NCBI RefSeq assembly: GCF_024713945.1 | Contig: NC_134680.1 | Coordinates: 6,507,501-6,571,500, forward strand | DNA: 64,000 nt | Direction: 5' to 3' | DNA from: Dermatophagoides farinae | Lineage: Eukaryota > Arthropoda > Arachnida > Sarcoptiformes > Pyroglyphidae | Part shown: piece by piece, positions 1 through 8,900 of the stretch | Numbering within the stretch: position 1 is the first letter of the stretch | Layout: each line of letters opens with the position of its first letter | The notes under the pieces: generated by a model | Seen by the model: only the letters and a program-made list of their open reading frames with translations | What the model was told of the DNA's origin: nothing | The model's database searches: none | Made by a program: the position numbers and the translations under genes

Positions 1-1
1 A

Positions 2-112
2 TCTACACAAAAAGCATCGAAAACCTCGCCATCTCGATCATCGGCTGAAATCAATACATCAAAATCATCGGTAATAGTTGAGAAAAATGAAAAATCCAAA
101 AAACAAGATTAA
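2..112 (+). CDS. C-terminal end of an upstream gene (partial), possibly a fourth member of the membrane-protein array
   Basis: One frame is open from base 2 to a TAA at 110-112 and encodes 36 residues rich in Ser, Lys, Thr and Asn (it begins STQKASKTSPSRSS and ends EKSKKQD). The other two forward frames are less convincing; one closes at a TGA near base 46. The composition resembles the Ser/Lys/Asn-rich cytoplasmic tail of the third array member (3,153-4,517). The next gene starts only 110 bp downstream on the same strand, as in the rest of the array. Membership in the family is inference: no membrane segment or conserved cysteine is inside the window. It could be the end of an unrelated gene. 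Confidence 0.55.
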   Translation, partial: STQKASKTSPSRSSAEINTSKSSVIVEKNEKSKKQD

Positions 113-222
113 AATTTTAAATTAAATTTTAAAATTTTCGAATTCTTTTTGTTCCATATAAATTTGGAATTGATTTTGTTCGATTAGTTTTCGTGTGTTT
201 ACTGTTTTGATATTCATGAAAA

Positions 223-1587
223 ATGATAATAATACGGTGGTGGTGGTTGTTTCTGTTGCCACTGCTGCTGCGGATATCGAAACATTCTAATTCCAAAATT
301 CTTCTTGATCAACAACAATCATTTCGTTCTGATTTATCATCATCATCATCATCACCACAATCATTATGGTTTCGTAATGATTCATTGGGCACGACAATTG
401 AATGTGGAACAAACTATCAAATGGTTGGCCTATCAATTGTTGATGGTTATATTTTTCAATTTCTACACAATTGTAGTGTAATCATTTATCCACCAAATGA
501 TGATGATTCGCACATCATCAATGATGGTGAAGAATTATCGTTGACCAATGGTCGTTTATATGGATTCAATAAAATGTTGCCAGAAAATCTGACAAAATTG
601 TTTTGTATCAATCAACAGCAGCAGCAAAAGAAATTTGGTTATTCATTGAATCGTAAATCAAAAAATATGCTCATTTTACATTATTGGTCATCGAAACAAT
701 CAATGCAAACAACAACACAAATCGATTATTTACAATTGATCATAAGGAATTCATTTTATTCATTAAAACAAGAAAATTATGAATCAAACAACAACCAGGA
801 AGTACATTTTTTTATGATCAATAATGATGGCAGATCAACATTGTTCATCACGAATGAATCTAATGATAATAAAAAGATTCATCATCAATACGGAATAATA
901 AGCAATCCATTGAAAACGAAAAAACAAAAAATTGGCTATTTTTGCCTGATAACGTCATCTGATGGCAAACAACAAAATCATTCATATCATTCATCGATCA
1001 CCATTCAATTACAATCAGAACCATGTACATCGAATTGGCAATTAATGAATGAATTATTCGCCGATATTGATTTTGGTTTCACTTGTGGAGAAAAATTATT
1101 TCTAATCACCAGCAAACAAATGGAATTTTTCATGCTGATTTCACAAAGAAAAATGTTGACAAAATGGAATCAAATTTTCACCATTCAAATGGCAACATTT
1201 GACGATGTTTTCATTTGTAATGATTGGAATGTTCATCATATCAACACGAACAAGCGATGGAATAAAACATCGGCAACAATGATCACTACTACTGGAATGC
1301 AGCAGAAATTGATTAATCATTGGAAAATGGTCGCAATCGTTTTGATGATATTCATTTTTACATCATTATTCGCTATATTCTTATACGGTTGTTTTGTGGC
1401 CCATTGTCGTAAACGTAAAATTCTATATGTGATGGTTTCATCGCCATCATCACCAACAGGGTGGACAACGATTCCATCAATCGATGATTATTCATATAGT
1501 AATCGAAACAAAAGAATGAATCAAAAACTACTGGATAACCACCGTCAACAACAACAACAATATCGTCGTGTACGAGAAAAATATTGA
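223..1587 (+). CDS. Type I membrane protein of an unrecognised six-cysteine ectodomain family, member A
   Basis: Single-exon gene for 454 residues; I do not recognise the family. Seen: a hydrophobic N-terminal signal (WWWLFLLPLLL, about residues 6-16), a Ser-rich linker, an ectodomain to about residue 367, one transmembrane helix (about 369-395) and a basic Gln/Ser tail of about 55 residues starting CRKRK. Family blocks in order: ECGTNYQMVGLSIVDGYIFQF, NCSVIIYPP, LFCINQ, FFMINNDG, GYFCLI, EPCTSNW, EKLFLITSKQ, DVFICND. The six shared cysteines sit in these blocks, with an extra one in FTCGEK. Several N-x-S/T sites suggest glycosylation, so a cell-surface or endomembrane location is likely. The start is the ATG at 223; an overlapping out-of-frame ATG lies 7 bp upstream (216). 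AATAAA follows at 1,651. Of the three tandem copies this is the most diverged. Confidence 0.85.
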   Translation: MIIIRWWWLFLLPLLLRISKHSNSKILLDQQQSFRSDLSSSSSSPQSLWFRNDSLGTTIECGTNYQMVGLSIVDGYIFQFLHNCSVIIYPPNDDDSHIINDGEELSLTNGRLYGFNKMLPENLTKLFCINQQQQQKKFGYSLNRKSKNMLILHYWSSKQSMQTTTQIDYLQLIIRNSFYSLKQENYESNNNQEVHFFMINNDGRSTLFITNESNDNKKIHHQYGIISNPLKTKKQKIGYFCLITSSDGKQQNHSYHSSITIQLQSEPCTSNWQLMNELFADIDFGFTCGEKLFLITSKQMEFFMLISQRKMLTKWNQIFTIQMATFDDVFICNDWNVHHINTNKRWNKTSATMITTTGMQQKLINHWKMVAIVLMIFIFTSLFAIFLYGCFVAHCRKRKILYVMVSSPSSPTGWTTIPSIDDYSYSNRNKRMNQKLLDNHRQQQQQYRRVREKY

Positions 1588-1650
1588 TTGATCGAAAATT
1601 GAATTTTTTTAAAAAAAAAACACATGTAATTTAATTTCAACATTTTCGTA

Positions 1651-1656
1651 AATAAA
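1651..1656 (+). terminator. Polyadenylation signal of membrane-protein gene A
   Basis: AATAAA lies 64 bp after the TGA of the 223-1,587 gene and 85 bp before the next ATG, so transcripts of the tandem genes can end separately. Confidence 0.6.
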
Positions 1657-1740
1657 AAGTGTTAGTTTTCCTTTCAGTGTAGAATTCGAATTTTATGTTT
1701 TTTAATGGTCTAGTTTTTCTGTCAACGAATCTCAAATTGA

Positions 1741-3033
1741 ATGATGAAAAAAACTGCCAACATTTCCATGTTCATTATATTGTTATTGTTGATAATTATA
1801 CAAGAATCTTTTGCTGATTCCAAGTCCATATGGTTTGCTGATATTGCCAATTCTAAAATCCACGTTGATTGTGGTCTGGATTATGATATATTTGGCTTGT
1901 CCATAATCGATGATTATCTGTATCAATTTGAAAAATGTTCGGTCATCATTTATCCACCACCATTGCAAAAATATTTAATACACAATGATGATATACAATG
2001 GCAACAATTGTTATTGGCAAATGGTTATCGTTTTGGATTTGATCAAATTCGATTGTCATTCAATGATACGTTTTGTGAATGGGCCGATCAATCATCATTG
2101 ATGGAACCAATGTATTCATTGATACGGTTAAAATATCCGGGTCTACATTACAATAATCACATATTATTGTATTTAATATCGAAATATCAAAAAAATTCCA
2201 TTGAATATTATGTACATGATTCGAATATAAATTCAAACATTCATTTAACACGAAATCATAGAAATCCAAATATCCACTATATAATGGTCAATAATGATGG
2301 ACATGCGTTCATCATACACAATGATTATCATATGAATGATGATGATCAATCCAATGATGATAGTCAAGGTTCACAATATCAACTGATGAATGATCCATCC
2401 ATTTGGAAAGATAAAACAATAGGTTTTCTTTGCATTGGTGAATCTAAAAATCTAAAACAACAAAACGACAATAATGGTGGTGATAATCATCTTTGGATTT
2501 GTTTACAACGTAATCCATGTGTAACATGGCGTGAAACACGTACATTACTGGAATCGATTAATTTATCATTTTCGATGTCGGGAAAATTATATCTAATTTC
2601 AAAACAAAAAAAACAAGTGTTAATTACGGATCTAAAATTATTATCCAGTGTAGTAGAATTGGTAAACAAACCGGAAAATGATACTGAACATTTTTCATTG
2701 ATAATCAGATCATTGACGGATTTTATCGTTTGTAAAGAATCCGATAGTACAAAATTTCTAAACAATGGAAATAAAACAGCAGCAACAACAACATCGAAAA
2801 CGACGATAATAAAAAAATCAAATGTCATAAGAATCTCAAACATCATCGTGATTCTTGTGTTGGTGTCGTTTTTCATATGGATGATCGTTCATGTTATACG
2901 TAAAAGAAAGAAAACAAAAAATCAGCAACAGATGAAAAACAAAGACGTCAGTGCAACAACAACAACACCAACAACAAATGATACTGGTAACAATCTTTTC
3001 GTACTTTCAAAAACAATTCGAAAATTGAATTAA
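1741..3033 (+). CDS. Type I membrane protein of the six-cysteine ectodomain family, member B
   Basis: Single-exon gene, 430 residues, tandem copy of the neighbours. Seen: a signal peptide (FIILLLLIIIQESFA, residues about 11-25), an ectodomain to about residue 365, a transmembrane helix about 367-388 (NIIVILVLVSFFIWMIVHVI) and a Lys/Thr-rich tail of about 40 residues. Family blocks: DCGLDYDIFGLSIIDDYLYQF, KCSVIIYPP, TFCEWA, HYIMVNNDG, GFLCIGE, NPCVTWRETRTLLESI, GKLYLISKQKKQVLI, SLTDFIVCKE. It is closest to member C downstream; NPC-TWR, LYLISKQK and DFI-C are nearly identical. One extra cysteine is present in WICLQ. Two Met codons open the frame (1,741 and 1,744) and either leaves the signal peptide intact. 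The function is unknown; cell-surface receptor or adhesion roles are only guesses from topology. Confidence 0.85.
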   Translation: MMKKTANISMFIILLLLIIIQESFADSKSIWFADIANSKIHVDCGLDYDIFGLSIIDDYLYQFEKCSVIIYPPPLQKYLIHNDDIQWQQLLLANGYRFGFDQIRLSFNDTFCEWADQSSLMEPMYSLIRLKYPGLHYNNHILLYLISKYQKNSIEYYVHDSNINSNIHLTRNHRNPNIHYIMVNNDGHAFIIHNDYHMNDDDQSNDDSQGSQYQLMNDPSIWKDKTIGFLCIGESKNLKQQNDNNGGDNHLWICLQRNPCVTWRETRTLLESINLSFSMSGKLYLISKQKKQVLITDLKLLSSVVELVNKPENDTEHFSLIIRSLTDFIVCKESDSTKFLNNGNKTAATTTSKTTIIKKSNVIRISNIIVILVLVSFFIWMIVHVIRKRKKTKNQQQMKNKDVSATTTTPTTNDTGNNLFVLSKTIRKLN

Positions 3034-3059
3034 AGTAAAAAAAAAATTTTCTGTTCACG

Positions 3060-3065
3060 AATAAA
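3060..3065 (+). terminator. Polyadenylation signal of membrane-protein gene B
   Basis: AATAAA begins 26 bp after the TAA of member B and lies 88 bp before the ATG of member C; the intergenic space is among the shortest in the window. Confidence 0.55.
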
Positions 3066-3152
3066 AATTTAAATTTAAATTTATTGCAAATTTTTCATCA
3101 AATTTTGTTTTACTTTTACTGTTTTTTTTTGTGGTGGAAAAAATCAATTTTG

Positions 3153-4517
3153 ATGATTTTCTTCAAAATTTCAGCCACCAACATCATCGTAATAATAATA
3201 TTGCTGCTATTTCAATCCTCATCATTGACATTGGGGTCGATATGGTTTCCCGTGATCACTTATCATGGTCACATTTATTGTGGTCTTGATTATGGCATCA
3301 ACGGTATTTCAATTGTTGATGATTATCTATATCAATTTGTAAATTGTTCGGTCATCATTTATCCACCGCCCATAATAAGACGTTTCAATATTTATAACAG
3401 ACAATTTATGCTAGATAATGGTTATCAATATGAATTTGAAAAAATACACCCAGATTTAAAACGTTCTGTTTGTACTATGCAATTATTATCATCATCGACA
3501 ACAACTTATTCATTAACACGTTTACGACGTCCAGGTGTTAATTATATTGATGGTCATATTGTATTGTTTATATTGACAAAATATGGTGGTCATTCATATG
3601 ATTATTATGCACATGATTCACAAACAAATATGCTTGTACGGCCAAAAAAACGTCGTGAATATCGAAATCCAAATATTCATTTGATAATGATAAATAATCA
3701 TAATGATGGAAAACAATTTCTCATTCATAATGATTATCATTCCATCAATGATGACGATGATCATGAAAGTCAAGGTCATCAATATCAGATGATAATGGAC
3801 ACAATATTTTTTGATGGTAATCCATTGGGATTTTTATGCATAAAATCCAATGATATGAATGATAATAGTGGTATGATCAATCTACAACAGAATCCATGTA
3901 AAACATGGCGACAGACTGGCCCATTACTGCGAACAATTGATCAATCAATCACATATTCTGGACAATTGTATTTGATTTCGAAACAAAAACAACAAGTTTT
4001 ATTCTTTGATCAAGAATTGTTAAAAAATATTTCAAAAGAATTTCCATTGTCAATAAAATCTTTATCAGATTTTATTATCTGTAAATTTCGTCCAAATTCC
4101 AATAAACAACCGGATGAAACAATGAATGCAACAACGATATTGACAGAAATCGAAACAGAAACCGAAACAACAACAAATAAATGGAGAATATCGACGATAA
4201 TCATGATTGTTTTCGTATTTATTGTCCTTTGTTTATGGATCGTTTATCATATGATGATTGTTCGTCGTCGTCGTCGTCGTAATAAAAAACGAACAAATTC
4301 CAAAATTGCTGAAAATTCAAAAAAATCAATCAGTATTACGGATAAGAACAGCGAAAACATCATGAATAAAGCCATTGCAAATAAGATTATTGTTCAGCTA
4401 ACACCAATGATGAAAAAATATTTTACAACAACAACAAGTATAACAACCCGAAGTGATAGCAGTAGTAGTAATACAACAACTTTGAATAAAACTTCACCAA
4501 TAATTAAAAAACGTTAA
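3153..4517 (+). CDS. Type I membrane protein of the six-cysteine ectodomain family, member C
   Basis: Single-exon gene. The frame opens at 3,084 without an ATG; the first ATG is at 3,153 and is followed at once by a textbook signal peptide (IIVIIILLLFQSSSLTLG), so I place the start there (454 residues). The ectodomain has exactly the six family cysteines: YCGLDY, NCSVIIYPP, SVCTMQ, GFLCIK, NPCKTWRQT, DFIICK. Other blocks are GISIVDDYLYQF, IHLIMIN, and GQLYLISKQKQQVL. The transmembrane helix is about residues 347-370 (IIMIVFVFIVLCLWIVYHMM), followed by an unusually basic stop-transfer (VRRRRRRNKKR) and an approximately 80-residue Ser/Thr/Asn/Lys tail, the longest of the family. It is convergent with GPATCH11, 86 bp between stop codons. 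Confidence 0.85.
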   Translation: MIFFKISATNIIVIIILLLFQSSSLTLGSIWFPVITYHGHIYCGLDYGINGISIVDDYLYQFVNCSVIIYPPPIIRRFNIYNRQFMLDNGYQYEFEKIHPDLKRSVCTMQLLSSSTTTYSLTRLRRPGVNYIDGHIVLFILTKYGGHSYDYYAHDSQTNMLVRPKKRREYRNPNIHLIMINNHNDGKQFLIHNDYHSINDDDDHESQGHQYQMIMDTIFFDGNPLGFLCIKSNDMNDNSGMINLQQNPCKTWRQTGPLLRTIDQSITYSGQLYLISKQKQQVLFFDQELLKNISKEFPLSIKSLSDFIICKFRPNSNKQPDETMNATTILTEIETETETTTNKWRISTIIMIVFVFIVLCLWIVYHMMIVRRRRRRNKKRTNSKIAENSKKSISITDKNSENIMNKAIANKIIVQLTPMMKKYFTTTTSITTRSDSSSSNTTTLNKTSPIIKKR

Positions 4518-4562
4518 CGAGAAACAAAAATACACATACACAGAATATTTAATTTAAATGAA

Positions 4563-4568
4563 TTTATT
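4563..4568 (-). terminator. Polyadenylation signal of GPATCH11
   Basis: TTTATT on the + strand reads AATAAA on the - strand, 36 bp beyond the GPATCH11 stop and inside the 3' UTR of the opposing membrane-protein gene. Confidence 0.5.
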
Positions 4569-4591
4569 TTGTACAAAATGTAACAAATAAT

Positions 4592-4597
4592 AATAAA
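4592..4597 (+). terminator. Polyadenylation signal of membrane-protein gene C
   Basis: AATAAA 75 bp after the TAA of member C and 7 bp before the stop codon of the convergent GPATCH11 gene, so the two 3' ends must overlap. Confidence 0.5.
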
Positions 4598-4603
4598 AAA
4601 AAA

Positions 4604-5610
4604 TCAATGCAATTGTCGTGTATTGCCAGGACAATTATCGATGAGATCAACATTTGAATCATAACGACAGCCACACCAAAGACAATAAAAATATTCTGAA
4701 CGAACATAATGATCCAGTTGTTCTAATCGTTCTTGATAATCAATTTCATTCTCATCATCTTCATCATCCTCGTCTTCATCATCATTTTTTTCATCTTCAT
4801 TTTCTTCGTCATCATTTTTCGCTCTAAGAGCAGCTAAAAATTCTTTAGGCCAATACCATTCTTCTTGTGGTGGTGGTGGTGGTGACCCAGTGATTGATTC
4901 GTTCGATTGATGATCTAGATTATAACAAATTTTTTGTAATGAAAAATAATCTTTTTTCGCCAATAATTTTTCCGATTTTTCCACACGATAACGAAGAAAT
5001 TTATCTTGATCAATTTGATCGAAATTTCGTTTGTTATCTTTATTTATTGATTCTGATTTCAAGCGTTTATTTCGCACTGATGATTCATGTCCAAGACCTT
5101 TACGGCCAATTCGTAGTTCAATATCGATTGGTCGTCGTTCCATTATTAATTGTTCAACGGTTTTTCGTTTTAAATTCGTTTCTTGATCACATGATGATGA
5201 CGAACCAATCTTATCATTTGTTTTTGTCATCATTTTCTGTAATAAACGAAATCCTTTATTCTCTGGATCCAATAATGGTTTCGAAAGGCCGGCCTGTCGT
5301 TTTTCTTCTTCCATTGCTTTTATTATTTGTTTAGATTTTGGTTGACATTCCATACGCCGTTTATATCTTTCATGTTCATATTTTTGTTTATGACTATGTA
5401 ATAATGATGTTTTTTGGCTAGAAAGTAAAAAAAAATTAGCAAATTGTCAAGATGAATCGATGATGTTTACCTCGAATTATCATTGATTAGAAATTTATCT
5501 GACATATAATCATCATCATCATCATCGTCGCCGTTGTCGCTGGGGGCGGCATCATGTTTTTTGTTATCAACACCAACAACAAATTTACTCGTTTTCGATG
5601 AAATATTCAT
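4604..5610 (-). CDS. GPATCH11: G-patch domain-containing protein 11 homologue (two exons), with a degenerate G-patch
   Basis: Two coding exons: 5,610-5,471 and 5,417-4,604, separated by a 53-bp GT-AG intron (5,470-5,418); 317 residues. Recognised by order of motifs: acidic N-terminus ending in DYMSDKF (about 35-41), ENKGFRLLQKM (about 99-109) at the head of the G-patch, RPIDIELRIGRKGLGHE (about 142-158), an acidic Asp/Glu run (about 248-272), and a C-terminal DUF4187 module with YCLWCGCRYDS and NCPG (about 290-311). GPATCH11 proteins are nuclear and associated with spliceosomal or kinetochore functions; G-patches activate DEAH-box helicases. Here the central G-patch glycines after LLQKM are mostly replaced (MTKTNDKIGSSSS), although flanking blocks are intact. 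Divergent from the large RCC1-repeat gene (382 bp between starts), convergent with membrane-protein gene C. Confidence 0.9.
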
Positions 5611-5992
5611 GATAATGTTGTTGTTGACAATATTTGGATTCGATTTAATTTAATTTTAATGATGCAAAAATAAAATTGTTTTGAAACTTTGATCCATCAA
5701 CAAAGATTTTCGATCGTGTTTATGCGGCGCCATTCATCAACAACGTAATTATATATAGCAGTAAATTGTTTGTTTACAATCACGCGCGCCGTTCTTGAAA
5801 GTGTCCTCGAACCAAAATCGAATTGAATAAATTTTTTTTCTGGACCAATGATCCATAATAATGAGAATTTAAAGTTACGAAATTTGTTACATTTGTGATA
5901 ACTCCATTTATCGATATTTAGCAATAATCAATCGATCGATGGCAATATAAACAAACAATGTACAGACATTCATTATCATAATCATCATCATA
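5611..5992. promoter_or_regulatory. Bidirectional promoter region between GPATCH11 and the RCC1-repeat gene
   Basis: The 382 bp between two divergent ATGs must hold both 5' UTRs and promoters. The sequence is the most G+C-rich non-coding stretch nearby (GGCGCC at about 5,724 and CACGCGCGCC at about 5,780) and lacks microsatellites. No clear TATA box is placed to serve either gene. Function is inferred from gene orientation only. Confidence 0.5.
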
Positions 5993-8900
5993 ATGGATAT
6001 ATTTCAAAAACGGCAATTTTTTCAATTAATTCCAAATGATGATAATCAAGAATGTTTCGACCAAAAATCAATTGGAATTGAATTGGCAACATATAGTCAT
6101 GTTGTTGATAATCGTCATTTCCATGAAAATGAACTTGGTGGCCAAAGAATTCATTCCGAACGTAATCTTGTACTCTATACAAATGATTATCGATTACATC
6201 TGTTTCAATATGGTTCATTCATTGATTTGAATCAATCAACGAACCAATCGAATAATGATGACGATGATGATGATGGAAAAGCGAAAAAATGGCGTCATTG
6301 GATCATACCGTTGGATTCGAAAAAAGGCCGTATCGTATCAATGTGTATGGATCAAAGTGGTGAACAATTATTAGCCATTACAAATGAATCAATCATCTAT
6401 GTGATACCATTTTATTTTATCACTTATTATGACCAATCGATCGATATGTATAGAACTGTGATTGAAAAAGATGCTAGTCTACGAATGAATTGCTGTAATA
6501 ATAAAACAATCGTCGAACCAACTTCAATTGTATGGTGGCAACGTAATGAACGTTATGTACAACAACGTTTATCCATCGCTGTGATTGGTACAAAACGTGG
6601 ACAAATATCAATGATAGATCTGGATACTGATCAGCAATTTAATCGCTATTCTGTACCATTACCGATTGAATCATTGAATATTTATGATGAAATGTATAAT
6701 CGATCATTATTGATAACATGTGCACAAGGAAAACAATATCAATTAATATTGGAAGAATTTCGTACCTCAACATCATCATTTTCATCGAATCAACATCAAC
6801 AATTATCAACGACAATTGAACATTGTGAGCCATCAATTCATTGTTTATCGCCAGCAACAGCAACAACGACAACAAAAAACATGACATCATCGACACCGTT
6901 GTCAAAATTATCTGGATTCTTTACATCACGGTCATCATCATCGAAAGAATCGATGACTAAAACATCGATAAAAAATCAAACTTCAGGATTACTTTCCGGT
7001 TTTAATAATTATTATCTTTCCTGTTTATTGAATTTGCCATTTGAAAATGAAAATGATGTATTGCTTGGTCGAATCACCGGTAATCCATCGAATACTGAAG
7101 ATGCTGACGGTGATGATGATGATGATGATGATTCATTAACAACCACAAAACCACAATTGATTACATTTAATAATAATGAATCGATTGTTTTACCAATTAG
7201 CAGTAAATCAACTGATAATGATGTATTTTCATTCAATGTTGATGATTTAATTGTACCGTTGATGCAAACCGCTAGTCATCAACCACAACAACAGCAGCAG
7301 CAACAACAACAACAATCTAGCCATCAAAATAATTGCGTGAAAATGGCAATTTATCCACCAAGAAATTTAAATTCCAAGACCACAAACAACAACAACAACA
7401 ATATCTATGTTGTTAAATATCAAAATTGTGCCAAATTAAAATTAAGTCAAACTTTATCATCATCATCATCATCTAATATTACCACTACAACAACAACAAC
7501 AACAGGAAATGAAGCCGATTTTTCCAATGATTCTGATTCTTCATCATCATCATCACCATCACAAGATTTAGATTTTCTTATAATATCAAAAAAGTCTTCC
7601 AATAGTTTAGATAATTTTTGTAATATATCTATTCATAATAATCAAATGTTGTTGGAATTGTATGAATTTCCATGGCAAAAATTTTGTACAAAAACAATTC
7701 TACTTTCATCGGCAAGATTATTTTCAATTTCATTAATGAATTCCGATACCGCTATTGGTGATGATCATGATGATGATCATGGTTCATCCACCACCAAGAA
7801 TAATTTATTACGAATAATCGATTGTTCATATCGATTTCTTATGCTTGTATTTTCTAATCGTCTATCATTGATATCGAAAACATTTTCTGAACAATCAAAT
7901 AAATCACATCGTACGATTAGTACCGGTAGTGTTGGTGGTGTCCGTGGTAGTAGTATCACTTCTGGTTCACCAAGATCACCATTATTATTGAAACGTAGTG
8001 ATTCAAGTGGACATCGAAGATCACCATCATCAAGGAATTTTCAATCAAATGGCAATAAATTTGGTGGTGGATCATTTCGAAGAAAATTACCAGGTTCATC
8101 ACGAACAACAACACCTCGATCAATATCCATGTCAAACATTTCGAATTCAATGTCAACTAATTGTTCTGCGATTGCTGAATTTAGATTCGATGAATATGAG
8201 AATAAATCAAATGAAATAATCGATGTATTTCTGGCTAATCAACAACAATGTACACATGGTATTAGTATACGTGATTATCTTTATTCAAAATTATCGATGG
8301 AAATTGCAGATCAACAACAACAACAATTGGATCATCAAGAAAGATATCTGATTGAATTACTTTCATCCACCGATCTGGATCAAGCTACCATTCAATTGGA
8401 TGAAGAATTCTTGGTGGTAACTAAATATTCTGTTTATATAATTGAATCCAAGGAAAAGTCTTTTGGTCGTATATTTCATTCAGAAATTTTATCTTTTTTA
8501 CATCATAATCAAGAAGAAGAAGGCTATTATCAAGATGGTGATCTTATAAATCGTGCTAAATTTTTAGTCGATTGTTTTAGTCCATCATCATCAGCATCAA
8601 TGGTGTATCATCATCGTTCAAGTTTGTATAATAAAACAAGCTGTTCATCAATCGATTCCCCGTCATTGAATCATCAATTAAATCCATCAACAATGGTAAT
8701 GATACCAAGTCAATCGTGGCAATTATGGTTATGTCGTTCAGCAATGTTATTAATGAATCAAATATTTGATGATAATGAACAACTTTGTTGTTTATCACAA
8801 AATGAACGTATTCGAATTGTATCGTTATTAGCGGAAAATACGAAACAATCAAACGATACAATCGATTGTACTTTTCATCTGAAACAATGGATTCAAAATC

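Noticed and set aside
1783-2876. Antisense frames inside the tandem membrane-protein genes
   Set aside because: Mirror frames of conserved sense codons; the sense proteins have signal peptides, conserved cysteines and membrane helices.
5988-6230. Frames on both strands at the start of the RCC1-repeat gene
   Set aside because: Shadows of the long exon, whose frame is supported by protein motifs and in-frame splicing.
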